Shown: positions 1 through 10,149 of the stretch, in pieces
Numbering within the stretch: position 1 is the stretch's first letter
How the letters are laid out: every line of letters starts with the position of its first letter
Source: JAJYQH01 sp036261615
GTDB lineage: Bacteria; Actinomycetota; Actinomycetes; Propionibacteriales; Propionibacteriaceae
NCBI GenBank assembly: GCA_036261615.1
Contig: DATAKK010000084.1
Coordinates: 1-64,000, forward strand
DNA length: 64,000 bases
Reading direction: 5' to 3'
Position numbers and translations under genes: made by a program
Notes under the pieces: generated by a model
Databases searched by the model: none
What the model was told of the DNA's origin: nothing
What the model saw: the letters and a program-made list of their open reading frames with translations, nothing else

Positions 1-74
1 TGGAGCGGACGACGGGAATCGAACCCGCGTAGCCAGTTTGGAAGACTGGGGCTCTACCATTGAGCTACGTCCGC
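1..74 (-). tRNA. tRNA-Gly (anticodon TCC)
   Basis: Read on the minus strand it folds as a full cloverleaf. The 7-bp acceptor stem is GCGGACG/CGTCCGC, the anticodon stem is CCAGT/ACTGG and the loop is CTTCCAA with anticodon TCC. A GGTTCGATTCC T-arm, discriminator T and an encoded CCA (plus-strand TGG at the window edge) complete it. It reads GGA/GGG glycine codons. Confidence 0.95.
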
Positions 75-198
75 GCGCCCCGCTTCGAGGTTCGACCAGA
101 GTTGTCCGAATCCCCTCCGAGGGCCGTCACAGCGTAGCCCAAACCCGCAGCCGCCCGCATATCCGCATCCCGCCCGGGGACGCCGGCGGCCTCGCGGT

Positions 199-226
199 TT
201 GCCCTCAAAGTCGCTGCCGATAGGAT
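199..226 (+). promoter_or_regulatory. Candidate tig promoter
   Basis: TTGCCC (199-204), a 16-base spacer and TAGGAT (221-226) resemble a housekeeping sigma promoter. The predicted start near 233 gives a leader of about 50 bases that carries the tig ribosome binding site. Confidence 0.5.
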
Positions 227-281
227 TGCCGAGCGCATGCGGCGTCACAGTCCGACGCCTGAATCAACCACAGGAGACCAC

Positions 282-1718
282 GTGCCCAGCACCGTCGAGA
301 AGCTGACCCCCACCCGGGTGAAGCTCACCATCGAGCTGCCCTTCGCTGAGCTTCAGCCCAGCATCGACAAGGCCTACGCCGAGATCAGCAAGCAGGTGAA
401 GCTGCCCGGATTCCGCAAGGGCCACGTGCCCACGGCGCTGATCGACCAGCGGTTCGGCCGGGGCGCCGTCCTGCAGGAGGCCATCAACGACGCGCTGCCG
501 AACGCCTACGGGGCGGCGGTCGCCGAGAACAACGTCGTGCCGCTGGGCCAGCCCGAGGTCGAGGTCACCAAGCTCGAGGACGGCGAGGTGGTCGAGTTCA
601 CCGCCGAGGTCGACATCCGCCCCGAGTTCGACCTCCCCGACCTGTCGACGCTGAGCGCCACGGTGCCGGTCGCCGAGGTGTCGCAGGACCTCATCGACGA
701 GCAGATCGAGACGCTGCGCCAGCGCTTCGCGACCACCACCGACGTCGACCGTCCGGCCGCCGACGGCGACGTCGTCACCATCGACCTCGAGGGCAGCCAG
801 GACGGCGAGGTGCTCGAGGACGCCACGGCGTCCGGCATCACCTACAAGATCGGCTCGGGCGGCATGCTCGAGGGCCTCGACGAGGCCGTCACCGGACTCT
901 CGGCAGGCGAGTCGGCGACCTTCTCCTCCACGCTGCTGGGCGGCGCGCACCGCGGCGAGGAGACCCAGATCAAGGTGACCGTCACCAAGGTGCAGGAGCA
1001 GGAGCTGCCCGAGGTCGACGACGAGTTCGCCCAGATGGTGAGCCAGTTCGACACCGTCGACGAGATGATGGCCGACCTGCGCGCGAGCGTCGAGAACTAC
1101 GGGCGTGTCCAGCAGGCCAGCGCCGCCCGCGACAAGGTACTCGAGGAGCTCGTCTCCCAGGTCGAGTTCGACCTCCCGCAGTCGCTCATCGACCAGGAGA
1201 TCGACGCGCGCAAGCAGCAGATCAACGACCAGCTGAGCCGCGCGGGCCTCACCGTCGAGCAGTACATCGAGGACGCCGAGGACGAGACGGCCGAGACCCC
1301 CGAGGAGTTCTGGGCCGAGATCGAGAAGGGCTCGCTGCAGGCGCTCCGTGCGCAGATCGTGCTCGACAAGCTCGCCGACGACCGCGGCTTCGAGGTGAGC
1401 CAGCAGGAGCTCACCCAGTTGCTGTTCCAGAAGGCCCAGCAGAACGGCACCTCGCCGGAGCAGGAAGCCCAGCACATGGTCGACCACAACCACATGGGCG
1501 AGTGGATGCAGGAGGTCCGCCGGGGCAAGGCGCTCAGTGAGATCGTTGCCGCGGCGACCATCACCGACGAGGAGGGCGCTCCGGTCGACCTCTCCGCGAT
1601 CAACCCCGACGGGTCCGTCGCCCAGGCGCAGGACGAGGACCTCGTCCACGCCGAGGTCGCCGAGACCGAGGCCACCGAGCCCGGCCTGGCCGCCGAGGTG
1701 GAGGCCGAGGAGGCCTGA
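282..1718 (+). CDS. tig: Trigger factor (ribosome-associated chaperone/PPIase)
   Basis: Trigger factor binds the ribosome exit tunnel and folds nascent chains. The N-terminal domain carries the ribosome-docking motif GFRKGH (around residues 43-48). An FKBP-type prolyl isomerase domain lies at about residues 160-245, followed by the long helical C-terminal domain. The protein is 478 residues and ends in an acidic Glu/Ala-rich tail, which is longer than in E. coli. I chose GTG at 282 because AGGAG (272-276) is well spaced and the homology starts there; an ATG 45 bases upstream has no ribosome site. It stands just upstream of clpP1P2-clpX, a common bacterial order for protein quality-control genes. 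Confidence 0.96.
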   Translation: MPSTVEKLTPTRVKLTIELPFAELQPSIDKAYAEISKQVKLPGFRKGHVPTALIDQRFGRGAVLQEAINDALPNAYGAAVAENNVVPLGQPEVEVTKLEDGEVVEFTAEVDIRPEFDLPDLSTLSATVPVAEVSQDLIDEQIETLRQRFATTTDVDRPAADGDVVTIDLEGSQDGEVLEDATASGITYKIGSGGMLEGLDEAVTGLSAGESATFSSTLLGGAHRGEETQIKVTVTKVQEQELPEVDDEFAQMVSQFDTVDEMMADLRASVENYGRVQQASAARDKVLEELVSQVEFDLPQSLIDQEIDARKQQINDQLSRAGLTVEQYIEDAEDETAETPEEFWAEIEKGSLQALRAQIVLDKLADDRGFEVSQQELTQLLFQKAQQNGTSPEQEAQHMVDHNHMGEWMQEVRRGKALSEIVAAATITDEEGAPVDLSAINPDGSVAQAQDEDLVHAEVAETEATEPGLAAEVEAEEA

Positions 1719-1740
1719 GCCTTCGGCCCGCAGATCCCCG

Positions 1741-1780
1741 GGAGCCCGCCCACCGACCTCAGTTGTCGGGGGCGGGCTCC
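1741..1780 (+). terminator. Hairpin terminator after tig
   Basis: The 10-base arms GGAGCCCGCC and GGCGGGCTCC enclose an 18-20 base loop that can pair further (CCGAC/GTCGG). It has no U-run, as is common in GC-rich actinobacteria. It separates tig from the transporter gene. Confidence 0.75.
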
Positions 1781-1871
1781 TCGCGTGAGACGCCCGGATC
1801 GTAGGATCGTCACGGACGTCGGCGCACCCGCGTGCCGCCTGTCGGCGTCCGAGGGGAAGGACCGCACCACC

Positions 1872-3044
1872 ATGAGCACCGAGCCGGACGCGGGTCAGCC
1901 TCCTGTCGCGCCGTCGGCCCGGCTCCCCGGGCCCGCCACCTCGTCGTTCTGGTCGGTGGTGCTCTCACTGGCCGCCGTCGGCCTCTCGTTGGCCCTGCTC
2001 CGCGACCTCGCGTCGCTCATCGCGCCGACCTTTCTGGCGCTCAACCTGCTCATCGTGGTCTACCCGCTGTTCCGCAGGCTGCACGCCGCCGGCGTCCCGC
2101 GCGGCGCCGCCGCCCTGGCGGTCGCGATCGCCGTGCTGGGCGTGCTGGCCGTCTTCGTCTGGGGCATGGCCTACTCGATCACGGCGATGGTCACCCAGCT
2201 GTCGGGCTACGGGGACAGGTTCACCGCGATCTACCACCAGGCGCTGCAGTCGCTCACCCGTCTCGGTTTCAGCCAGGACGTGCTGCTCGCCCGGCTCAAG
2301 GCCCTCGACCCGAGCAGCATGCTCTCGTTCGCCACGTCGGTGCTCGCCAACGCCCAGGGGTCGCTGTCGCTGCTCACCGTCCTCGTGCTGTCGCTGCTGT
2401 TCATGGTGATGGACATCCCGGCGGTGCACGGGCGTCTCGACGCCGCGAGCCGGTCGCACCCGTCGTTCGTCGCCGGCCTGTACGACTTCGCCGAGGGTGT
2501 CCGCCGCTACTGGGTGGTGACGACGGTGTTCGGGCTCATCGTGGCGGCCCTCGACTGGGGCGTCCTCATGGTGATCGGGGTGCCGCTCCCGTTCGTCTGG
2601 GCGCTGCTGAGCTTCATCACCAACTACATCCCGAACCTCGGCTTCGTCATCGGGGTGATCCCGCCGGCGCTCATCGCCTGGTTCGACAAGGGCTGGGTCT
2701 CCGCGGTCGTCGTCGTCGTCGCCTACGTCGTGCTGAACTTCGTCGTCCAGTCGCTCATCCAGCCCAAGGTGGCGGGGGAGGCCGTCGGCCTCACCGCGAC
2801 CGTCACCTTCCTGTCCCTGTTCCTCTGGACGTACATCTTCGGCGCGCTCGGGGCGCTCATCGCGCTGCCGTGCTCGCTGCTCGTCAAGAGCCTGCTCATC
2901 GACACCGACCCGTCCCTGCGCTGGCTGGACGCGCTCATCGCCGCCCGGACGCCGCCGGCGTCCGGTGTGGCGGGTGGCGGGACGCTCGCCGGACGGGCCT
3001 CGGGGGCCGACAGCGACACGACCAACGCCGTCAGCGAACAGTGA
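1872..3044 (+). CDS. AI-2E family transporter (YdiK/PerM-type membrane protein)
   Basis: The 390-residue integral membrane protein has the AI-2E/UPF0118 layout. Paired N-terminal helices are followed by an extracytoplasmic segment and a C-terminal block of helices containing FITNYIPNLGFVIG and GALIALPCSL-type motifs. The family includes TqsA (autoinducer-2 export) and Na/H antiporters, so the substrate cannot be assigned. ATG at 1872 follows a purine-rich GAGGGGAAGGA site; a TAGGAT box at 1802-1807 may be its -10. It lies between tig and clpP1 but has its own start region. Confidence 0.85.
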   Translation: MSTEPDAGQPPVAPSARLPGPATSSFWSVVLSLAAVGLSLALLRDLASLIAPTFLALNLLIVVYPLFRRLHAAGVPRGAAALAVAIAVLGVLAVFVWGMAYSITAMVTQLSGYGDRFTAIYHQALQSLTRLGFSQDVLLARLKALDPSSMLSFATSVLANAQGSLSLLTVLVLSLLFMVMDIPAVHGRLDAASRSHPSFVAGLYDFAEGVRRYWVVTTVFGLIVAALDWGVLMVIGVPLPFVWALLSFITNYIPNLGFVIGVIPPALIAWFDKGWVSAVVVVVAYVVLNFVVQSLIQPKVAGEAVGLTATVTFLSLFLWTYIFGALGALIALPCSLLVKSLLIDTDPSLRWLDALIAARTPPASGVAGGGTLAGRASGADSDTTNAVSEQ

Positions 3045-3055
3045 CGGGACCCTCG

Positions 3056-3083
3056 TTGTTTTGTCCTCCCGGGCCGGTAGGTT
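3056..3083 (+). promoter_or_regulatory. clpP1 promoter, probably leaderless
   Basis: TTGTTT (3056-3061), a 16-base spacer and TAGGTT (3078-3083) are followed after only 7 bases by the clpP1 GTG. Transcription would start at or next to the start codon. Confidence 0.6.
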
Positions 3084-3090
3084 TCAAGGC

Positions 3091-3729
3091 GTGAACATTC
3101 CACAGCTCTCCAGCCCCGGCGCCCCTCGGGCCGCGGCAGCCCCCGGCGGTGGCGCGGGCATGACCGACAACGTGTACCAGTCGTTGCTGGCCAACCGGAT
3201 CGTCTTCCTGGGCGACGAGGTCCGCGACGAGAACGCCAACGCGATCTGCGCCCAGTTGCTGCTGCTCAACGCCGAAGATCCCGAGCGCGACATCTACCTC
3301 TACATCAACAGCCCCGGTGGCTCGGTGACCGCCGGCATGGCGATCTACGACACCATGCAGTGGATCAGCAACGACGTCGCGACCGTGGCGATGGGCCTGG
3401 CCGCGTCCATGGGGCAGTTCCTGCTGAGCGCGGGGGCGAAGGGCAAGCGGTACGCCCTCCCGCACAGCCGCATCCTCATGCACCAGCCCTCCGGCGGCAT
3501 CGGCGGCACGGCCTCCGACATCCGCATCCAGGCCGAGCAGAGCCTGCACGTCAAGCGCGAGATGGCCCAGCTGATCGCCGAGCACACCGGCCAGACGGTC
3601 GACCAGATCGAGGCCGACTCCGACCGCGACCGCTGGTTCACCGCCCCCGAGGCGCTGGCCTACGGCTTCATCGACCACGTCTACGAGCGGGCCAGCCAGA
3701 TCGCCTCGGCTGAGTCCCCCAACCAGTGA
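3091..3729 (+). CDS. clpP1: ATP-dependent Clp protease proteolytic subunit 1
   Basis: This serine peptidase subunit forms the ClpP barrel that degrades substrates delivered by ClpX or ClpC. The catalytic Ser lies in GLAASMGQ (Ser106) and the His in LMHQP (His131), with the family Asp in the downstream acidic segment. The protein is 212 residues counted from GTG 3091. That start fits the leaderless promoter; ATG at 3160 (MTDNVYQ) is an alternative that would remove an Ala/Pro-rich extension, possibly a cleaved propeptide. clpP2 follows after 7 bases. Actinobacterial ClpP1 and ClpP2 form one mixed tetradecamer. Confidence 0.95.
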   Translation: MNIPQLSSPGAPRAAAAPGGGAGMTDNVYQSLLANRIVFLGDEVRDENANAICAQLLLLNAEDPERDIYLYINSPGGSVTAGMAIYDTMQWISNDVATVAMGLAASMGQFLLSAGAKGKRYALPHSRILMHQPSGGIGGTASDIRIQAEQSLHVKREMAQLIAEHTGQTVDQIEADSDRDRWFTAPEALAYGFIDHVYERASQIASAESPNQ

Positions 3730-3736
3730 GGACTTC

Positions 3737-4411
3737 ATGACCACCAACTTCGTCACCCCAGCGATGGCGGCCCCGGCGATGCCGGGTGGACGCGCGCCGC
3801 TCGGCCCGAGCATGGACTACTACATCCCGCAGTGGGAGGAGCGCACCAGCTACGGCGTCCGTCGGGTCGACCCCTACACCAAGCTGTTCGAAGACCGCAT
3901 CATCTTCCTCGGCACCCCGATCACCGACGACATCTCGAACGCGGTGATGGCCCAGCTGTTGTGCCTGCAGCAGATGGACGCCGAGCGGCCGATCTCGATC
4001 TACATCAACTCCCCGGGCGGCTCGTTCACCGCGCTCACCGCGATCTACGACACGATGCGCTACATCAAGCCGCAGATCCAGACCGTGTGCCTCGGCCAGG
4101 CGGCGTCCGCTGCGGCCGTGCTGCTCGCGGCGGGCACGAAGGGCAAGCGGCTCGCCCTGCCGAACTCGCGCATCCTCATCCACCAGCCGGCCACCGAGGG
4201 CGGGTACGGGCAGTCGTCCGACCTCGAGATCCAGGCCCGCGAGATCCTGCGCATCCGCTCGCTGATGGAGGAGATGCTCGCCCACGACACGGGCCAGAGC
4301 ATCGAGACGATCAGCCACGACATCGAACGCGACAAGTACCTCACGGCCGAGCAGGCCAAGGAGTACGGCATCGTCGACGACATCCTGCCCTCGCTCAAGG
4401 ACGTCAGCTGA
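3737..4411 (+). CDS. clpP2: ATP-dependent Clp protease proteolytic subunit 2
   Basis: This is the second ClpP peptidase, 224 residues, co-transcribed with clpP1. The catalytic Ser is in GQAASAAAVLL and the His in LIHQPATEG. It has an N-terminal extension of about 50 residues before the conserved LFEDRIIFLG segment, probably a propeptide. ATG at 3737 is preceded by GAGG. In known actinobacterial systems the ClpP2 ring docks the ATPase. The pair is usually essential in this phylum. Confidence 0.95.
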   Translation: MTTNFVTPAMAAPAMPGGRAPLGPSMDYYIPQWEERTSYGVRRVDPYTKLFEDRIIFLGTPITDDISNAVMAQLLCLQQMDAERPISIYINSPGGSFTALTAIYDTMRYIKPQIQTVCLGQAASAAAVLLAAGTKGKRLALPNSRILIHQPATEGGYGQSSDLEIQAREILRIRSLMEEMLAHDTGQSIETISHDIERDKYLTAEQAKEYGIVDDILPSLKDVS

Positions 4412-4423
4412 CACGACTCCCGG

Positions 4424-4438
4424 CGGACCGGCGGTCCG
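4424..4438 (+). terminator. Short hairpin after clpP2
   Basis: CGGACC and GGTCCG form a 6-bp stem with a 3-base loop, 12 bases after the clpP2 stop. There is no U-run, so it may be an attenuator or just a GC-rich palindrome. Confidence 0.3.
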
Positions 4439-4627
4439 GCGTCCGGGCCGCCCTCTCGACCCGAGGTTGAGAGTGGCGACATCGCCGCAAACCGCTGGTC
4501 CGCGGTCGGGGGCGTGGCTAGATTGGGCCCCTCGACGGCGTTGATGCCCAGCCGGCGTTGTCGCCACAACCGGCCGCACGGTGGCCACATCCACGCAACA
4601 CTGGGAAGCAAACGAAGGAGACAGATC

Positions 4628-5910
<1,283 letters not shown>

Positions 5911-5911
<1 letters not shown>

Positions 5912-5950
5912 CGGCGTCCCGAACCGCTCCCCCTAACCCGGGGGTGCCGT
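5911..5950 (+). terminator. Weak hairpin after clpX
   Basis: CCCCC (5929-5933) pairs with GGGGG (5940-5944), and ACGGC at the clpX stop can pair with GCCGT (5946-5950). It is a plausible but imperfect terminator. Confidence 0.35.
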
Positions 5951-5967
5951 CGTGGTGGCCGGGTGAC

Positions 5968-5989
5968 GTGCTGAGATAGGCATCAGCAC
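5968..5989 (+). promoter_or_regulatory. Inverted repeat before ribokinase (candidate operator)
   Basis: GTGCTGA and TCAGCAC are perfect 7-base arms around an 8-base centre (GATAGGCA), directly upstream of the AGGAGG site of the kinase gene. The centre contains a possible -10 (GATAGG/TAGGCA). A repressor bound here would block transcription; as RNA, it would form a stem beside the ribosome site. Confidence 0.45.
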
Positions 5990-6003
5990 AGGAGGTTGCC
6001 ACT

Positions 6004-6831
6004 ATGGGCCGCGTCATCGTCCTTGGTTCGATCAACGTCGATCTGGAGATCAAGGTTCCCGTCCACCCGCGCATCGGCGAGAAGGTCGTCGCCGAGTCGT
6101 TCTCGCGCTTCGCCGGCGGCAAGGGCGCCAACCAGGCGGTCGCCGCCCGCGGCGCGGGGGCCCAGGTGCATATGGTCGGCGCCGTGGGCACCGACGAGTC
6201 CGGCCGGGCCTACCTCAACCGGCTCTCCAACCTCGGCATCCACCTGCACGTCGAGCGGCACACCGACGTCCCCACCGGCATCGCCTTCATCACCACCGAC
6301 GGTGGTGGCGACAACACGATCGCGCTCGTCCACGGTGCCAACGCGCGGGTCGCCGTCCGCGCCCTCGACGCGATCCGCAACCCTCAGCCCGACGACCTGC
6401 TGCTCACCCAGATGGAGATCGAGCCCGAGTCGGTCATCGCCGGCGTCCGGCACGCCGTCGAGAACGGATGGCGGGTCGTGCTCAACCTGGCCCCCTACGA
6501 GACCCTGCCCGCCGACGTCATCGCCGCCGCCGACCCGCTGATCATCCGCGAGAAGGAACTCCCGCTGCTCGAGGCCGACGGCCTGCGGCCGGAATCGATG
6601 GTGGTCACCCGGGGCAAGCGCGGTGCGAGCTGGGGCGACATCACCGTGCAGGCGACCCTCGTGCCCGAGAGCCAGGTGGTCGACACCATCGGCGCCGGTG
6701 ACGCCTTCTGCGGGGTGCTCGCCGCAGCCTTGAGCAAGGGCCTCGACCGGCGGGCAGCGCTCGAGCAGGCGCTCAGCGCCAGCGCCGCCCGCGTGCGCCA
6801 GTACGGAGCCCAGCCCAACCCCAAGCTCTGA
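6004..6831 (+). CDS. rbsK: Ribokinase-like PfkB-family sugar kinase
   Basis: It phosphorylates ribose, or a related sugar or nucleoside, with ATP. The N-terminal GSINVDLEIKV segment and the substrate motif FAGGKGANQAVAA are ribokinase signatures. The C-terminal DTIGAGDAFCG carries the catalytic Asp and anion hole. At 275 residues it is about 30 shorter than typical ribokinase, mainly in the lid region, but all motifs are present. ATG at 6004 follows AGGAGG. It is a single-gene unit preceded by the inverted repeat at 5968-5989; no ribose transporter is adjacent. Exact substrate is not certain. Confidence 0.85.
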   Translation: MGRVIVLGSINVDLEIKVPVHPRIGEKVVAESFSRFAGGKGANQAVAARGAGAQVHMVGAVGTDESGRAYLNRLSNLGIHLHVERHTDVPTGIAFITTDGGGDNTIALVHGANARVAVRALDAIRNPQPDDLLLTQMEIEPESVIAGVRHAVENGWRVVLNLAPYETLPADVIAAADPLIIREKELPLLEADGLRPESMVVTRGKRGASWGDITVQATLVPESQVVDTIGAGDAFCGVLAAALSKGLDRRAALEQALSASAARVRQYGAQPNPKL

Positions 6832-6878
6832 CCTCGCCTCGACCCGGTAACCGGCTCGAAACCGGCACACCGGGCGGG

Positions 6879-6884
6879 TAGGTT
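6879..6884 (+). promoter_or_regulatory. -10 box of the tricorn gene
   Basis: TAGGTT ends 7 bases before the GTG at 6892, the same sequence and spacing as at clpP1. There is no Shine-Dalgarno site, so the mRNA is probably leaderless. Confidence 0.55.
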
Positions 6885-6891
6885 TCCGTGG

Positions 6892-9800
6892 GTGATCAGC
6901 TACCTGCGCTACCCCCACGTGCACGGCGACGATGTCGTGTTCACCGCCGACGACGACATCTGGATCGCCCCCCTCGCCGGCGGCCGGGCGTCGCGGCTCA
7001 CCACCGAGCACCTGCCGGCCCGCGGTCCCCGGTTCAGCCCGTCCGGACGCCGGATCGCCTGGGCGGTCGAGCTCGGCGGGCGGCCCGACGTGCGAGTGCT
7101 CGATCTCGACACCGGCGAGATCTCCCGGATCACGTGGTGGAGCACGCCGGGCACCACGGTCGTCGGCTGGGCCGATGACGAGCACGTCGTCGTGGCCAGT
7201 GCCCACGCGCAGCACTACAACCGGCTCAGCCACCTCTACTCCGTGGGCCTGGACGCCACGGTGACTCCGCTGTCCGTCGGCCCCGCGATGGGCTGGGCTC
7301 CCGGCCCGGACGGGCGCCTGGCCATCAACACGCCCAACAACCGCGACTCGGCGATGTGGAAGCGGTACCGGGGCGGGACGGCGTCCCAGCTGTGGCTGCG
7401 CCGTGACGACCGCTGGAGCCGGCTGCTTGCCGAAGAGACGGCGGGGATGTACTCGCCGGGCTGGTTCGCGGGGCGGCTGTTCTTCAGCTCGGACCTCGAG
7501 GCGAGCCTGGAGCAGTCCCCGCTCGGCCAGGCGCAGGTGTGCAGCGTGGACGCCGACGGCGCCGACCTGCAGGTGCACACCCACCACCGCCCCGACGAGG
7601 GGTACGTGCGCAACCCGACGACCGACGGCAGCACGATCGTCTACCACGCCCACGGACGCCTCTACGCGCTCGACAGCCTCGATGCCGCGCCGCGGCGGAT
7701 CGAGGTCGACCTGGCCCTCGGCGCCCCGGCGCGGGAGACGGTCTCCGCCCAGCACAACCTCGACCACATCGTGCCCGACCACGGCGGGGACGCCTCCCTG
7801 GTGGGTTGGCGGGGGGCGGCCTACCTGCTCACCCACCGGTCCGGGCCGGCCCGCGCGCTGTCGGCGCTGCCCGGCGTCCGCACCCGCGAACCCGACCTCC
7901 TCGGGCGCACCGGTCTCGGCGTCTGGGCCACCGACGCCGAGGGCGAGGACTGCCTGGAGATCGCCCCGCTGACGGGTGAGGGCGACCCGCGTCGCATCTG
8001 CGGTGGCGAGCTCGGGCGGGTGCTGCACCTGCGGAGCAACCCGGCGGGCACGCACGTGGGAGTGATCTCCCACGACGGAACGGTGCGCGTCGTCGCCGTC
8101 GACGACGGGAAGAGCGTCGTCGCCGGCCGCTCGGTCAACGGCGAGGCGACCGGCCTCGCCTGGTCGCCGGACGGCCGCTACCTCGTGTGGCGCAACCTCG
8201 GCCCCGAATCCGTCGACGGCATGATCGGACGCCTCGTCTGCTTCGACACCACCGCCCCGGGCCAGGAGGCCGTGGGGCTGACCTCGGGTCGCTTCAACGA
8301 CTCCGACCCGGTGTTCACCCGCGACGGCAAGTTCCTCGTGTTCCTCAGCCAGCGCACCCTCGACCCCCACTACGACGAGCTCGGGTTCGACCTCGCCTTC
8401 GGCGAATCGGTCCGTCCCTGGCTGGTCCCGCTGCGCGCCGACCAGCCGGCCCCCTTCGGCCCGTCCGCGGACGGCTGGCCGATCTCCGAGTCGGAGCACG
8501 AGAAGGGCGAGGGGTCGAGCGAGGGCGACGACGCGCACGACAAGGAGACCGTGCCGGCGGTGGAGATCGACCTCGAGGGCTTCGAGGAGCGGCTGGTGCC
8601 CTTCCCGGTGCCGAGCGGCGACTACGACGACCTCGGCGTGTGCGACGGGGGAGTGGTGTGGCTGCGGCGGCACGAGCCTCACGGCGTCCTCGGGGCGTGG
8701 CGCTCCGGGGCCGAGGGCGACGATCCGGGATCCCAGGTGGAGCGCTTCGGCTTCGACCACCGCAAGGTCGAGGTGATCGTGCCCCGGGCCGACGGGTTCG
8801 CGGTGAGCGGCGACGGCAAGCACCTCGTCGTGCGGGTGAAGGACGACCTCCTGGTCGTGCCCTCCGATCACAGCGTCGAGGACGACGACCCGGCGCGGGT
8901 CACGGTCGACCTGAGCCGGCTGCGTCGCCAGGTCGGCCCGCGTGACGAGTTCCGGCAGATGTTCGACGAGAACGCGCGGCTGATGCGCGACCACTACTGG
9001 CGTGCGGACATGGACGGCAACGACTGGCACGCGATCACCGAGCGCTACCGGCCGCTCGTCGAGGGGCTGCGTACCCACGACGACCTCGTCGACCTGCTGT
9101 GGGAGGTGGTCGCGGAGCTCAACACCTCCCACTCCTACGTCGTGCCGCCCACGGAGGGGATCGACGCGTCCGAACGGGTGGGCCTGCTCGGCGCCGACCT
9201 CGAGCCGGTCGAGGAGGGCGCGCGGATCGTGCGCATCCTCCCCGGAGAGTCGAGCGATCCCGCCGCCCGCTCACCCCTCCGGGCAGCGGGCGTGGCCGCC
9301 AGGGTCGGCGACGTCATCACCGCCGTCAACGGCGAATCGGTCGCGGACGCCGCCCACATCGGCGAGTTGCTGCAGGGCACCGCGGGGCGCATCGTCGAAC
9401 TCAGCCTCCTGCGCGAGGGAACCACCCGGCGGGTCGCGGTCGTGCCGCTCGCAGAGGAGGAGACGATCCGCTACCACGACTGGGTCGCCCGCAACGCCGA
9501 CTACGTGCGCCGGCAGAGCGGCGGGCGGGTCGGGTACGTCCACGTCCCCGACATGATGGGGCTCGGGTGGGCCCAGCTGCGCCGCATGCTCGACGCCGCG
9601 AGCCGCTGCGAGGGGGTGGTCGCGGACATGCGCTACAACCGCGGCGGTCACACCTCGCAACTGGTCATCGAACTGCTCAGCCGCCGGGTCATCGGCTGGG
9701 ACCTCGCCCGCCACTACGAGTCGCCCTTCACCTACCCCTATCAGGCGATGCGCGGGCCGGTCGTGTTCGTCGCCAACCGCTACTCCGGGTCCGACGGCGA

Positions 9801-10146
9801 CATCGTCAACGCCGTCGCCCAGGCGGCCGGGCTCGGCCCGGTGGTCGGCGAGCGCACCTGGGGCGGCGTCATCGGCATCGACGGGCGCTTCGACCTGCTC
9901 GACGGCACCGAGGTCACCCAACCCCGCTACGCGAGTTGGCTGCGCGGCTACGGGTACGGGCTGGAGAACCACGGCGTCGACCCCGACGTCGAGGTCGTGC
10001 CCGACCCGGACCAGTGGCAGCGGATGCTGACGGGGCCGGAGAGCGACGTGCAACTCGACCGTGCCATCGCCGAGGTGCTGGCCCGGCTGGCGGAGCATCC
10101 GGCCGACACGCCCCCCGAGCTGCCCGCCCCGCGCGTCCACGGCTGA
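6892..10146 (+). CDS. tri: Tricorn protease homologue
   Basis: This large cytoplasmic S41-family peptidase would trim peptides released by Clp or the proteasome. The order is two N-terminal beta-propellers (about residues 1-650, with a Ser/Glu/Asp-rich insert near 525-555), a helical core, a PDZ domain (about 760-850) and an S41 catalytic domain. Catalytic residues fit the Thermoplasma enzyme: Ser746-His747 in NTSHSYV, Ser967-Asp968 in SGSDGD and Glu1025 in LENHGVDP, against 745/746/965/966/1023. Length is 1084 residues. A PfkB kinase follows 3 bases downstream and is probably co-transcribed. Confidence 0.92.
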   Translation: MISYLRYPHVHGDDVVFTADDDIWIAPLAGGRASRLTTEHLPARGPRFSPSGRRIAWAVELGGRPDVRVLDLDTGEISRITWWSTPGTTVVGWADDEHVVVASAHAQHYNRLSHLYSVGLDATVTPLSVGPAMGWAPGPDGRLAINTPNNRDSAMWKRYRGGTASQLWLRRDDRWSRLLAEETAGMYSPGWFAGRLFFSSDLEASLEQSPLGQAQVCSVDADGADLQVHTHHRPDEGYVRNPTTDGSTIVYHAHGRLYALDSLDAAPRRIEVDLALGAPARETVSAQHNLDHIVPDHGGDASLVGWRGAAYLLTHRSGPARALSALPGVRTREPDLLGRTGLGVWATDAEGEDCLEIAPLTGEGDPRRICGGELGRVLHLRSNPAGTHVGVISHDGTVRVVAVDDGKSVVAGRSVNGEATGLAWSPDGRYLVWRNLGPESVDGMIGRLVCFDTTAPGQEAVGLTSGRFNDSDPVFTRDGKFLVFLSQRTLDPHYDELGFDLAFGESVRPWLVPLRADQPAPFGPSADGWPISESEHEKGEGSSEGDDAHDKETVPAVEIDLEGFEERLVPFPVPSGDYDDLGVCDGGVVWLRRHEPHGVLGAWRSGAEGDDPGSQVERFGFDHRKVEVIVPRADGFAVSGDGKHLVVRVKDDLLVVPSDHSVEDDDPARVTVDLSRLRRQVGPRDEFRQMFDENARLMRDHYWRADMDGNDWHAITERYRPLVEGLRTHDDLVDLLWEVVAELNTSHSYVVPPTEGIDASERVGLLGADLEPVEEGARIVRILPGESSDPAARSPLRAAGVAARVGDVITAVNGESVADAAHIGELLQGTAGRIVELSLLREGTTRRVAVVPLAEEETIRYHDWVARNADYVRRQSGGRVGYVHVPDMMGLGWAQLRRMLDAASRCEGVVADMRYNRGGHTSQLVIELLSRRVIGWDLARHYESPFTYPYQAMRGPVVFVANRYSGSDGDIVNAVAQAAGLGPVVGERTWGGVIGIDGRFDLLDGTEVTQPRYASWLRGYGYGLENHGVDPDVEVVPDPDQWQRMLTGPESDVQLDRAIAEVLARLAEHPADTPPELPAPRVHG

Positions 10147-10149
10147 GCC

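Noticed and set aside
4412..4627. ClgR or CIRCE operator upstream of clpX
   Set aside because: A short GGCGACATCGCC palindrome occurs, but nothing matches the known ClgR or CIRCE consensus.
5983..9132. A 1,049-codon open frame antisense to ribokinase and the tricorn gene
   Set aside because: Composition is Val/Gly/His/Arg-rich shadow sequence with no domain; the plus-strand genes are clear.
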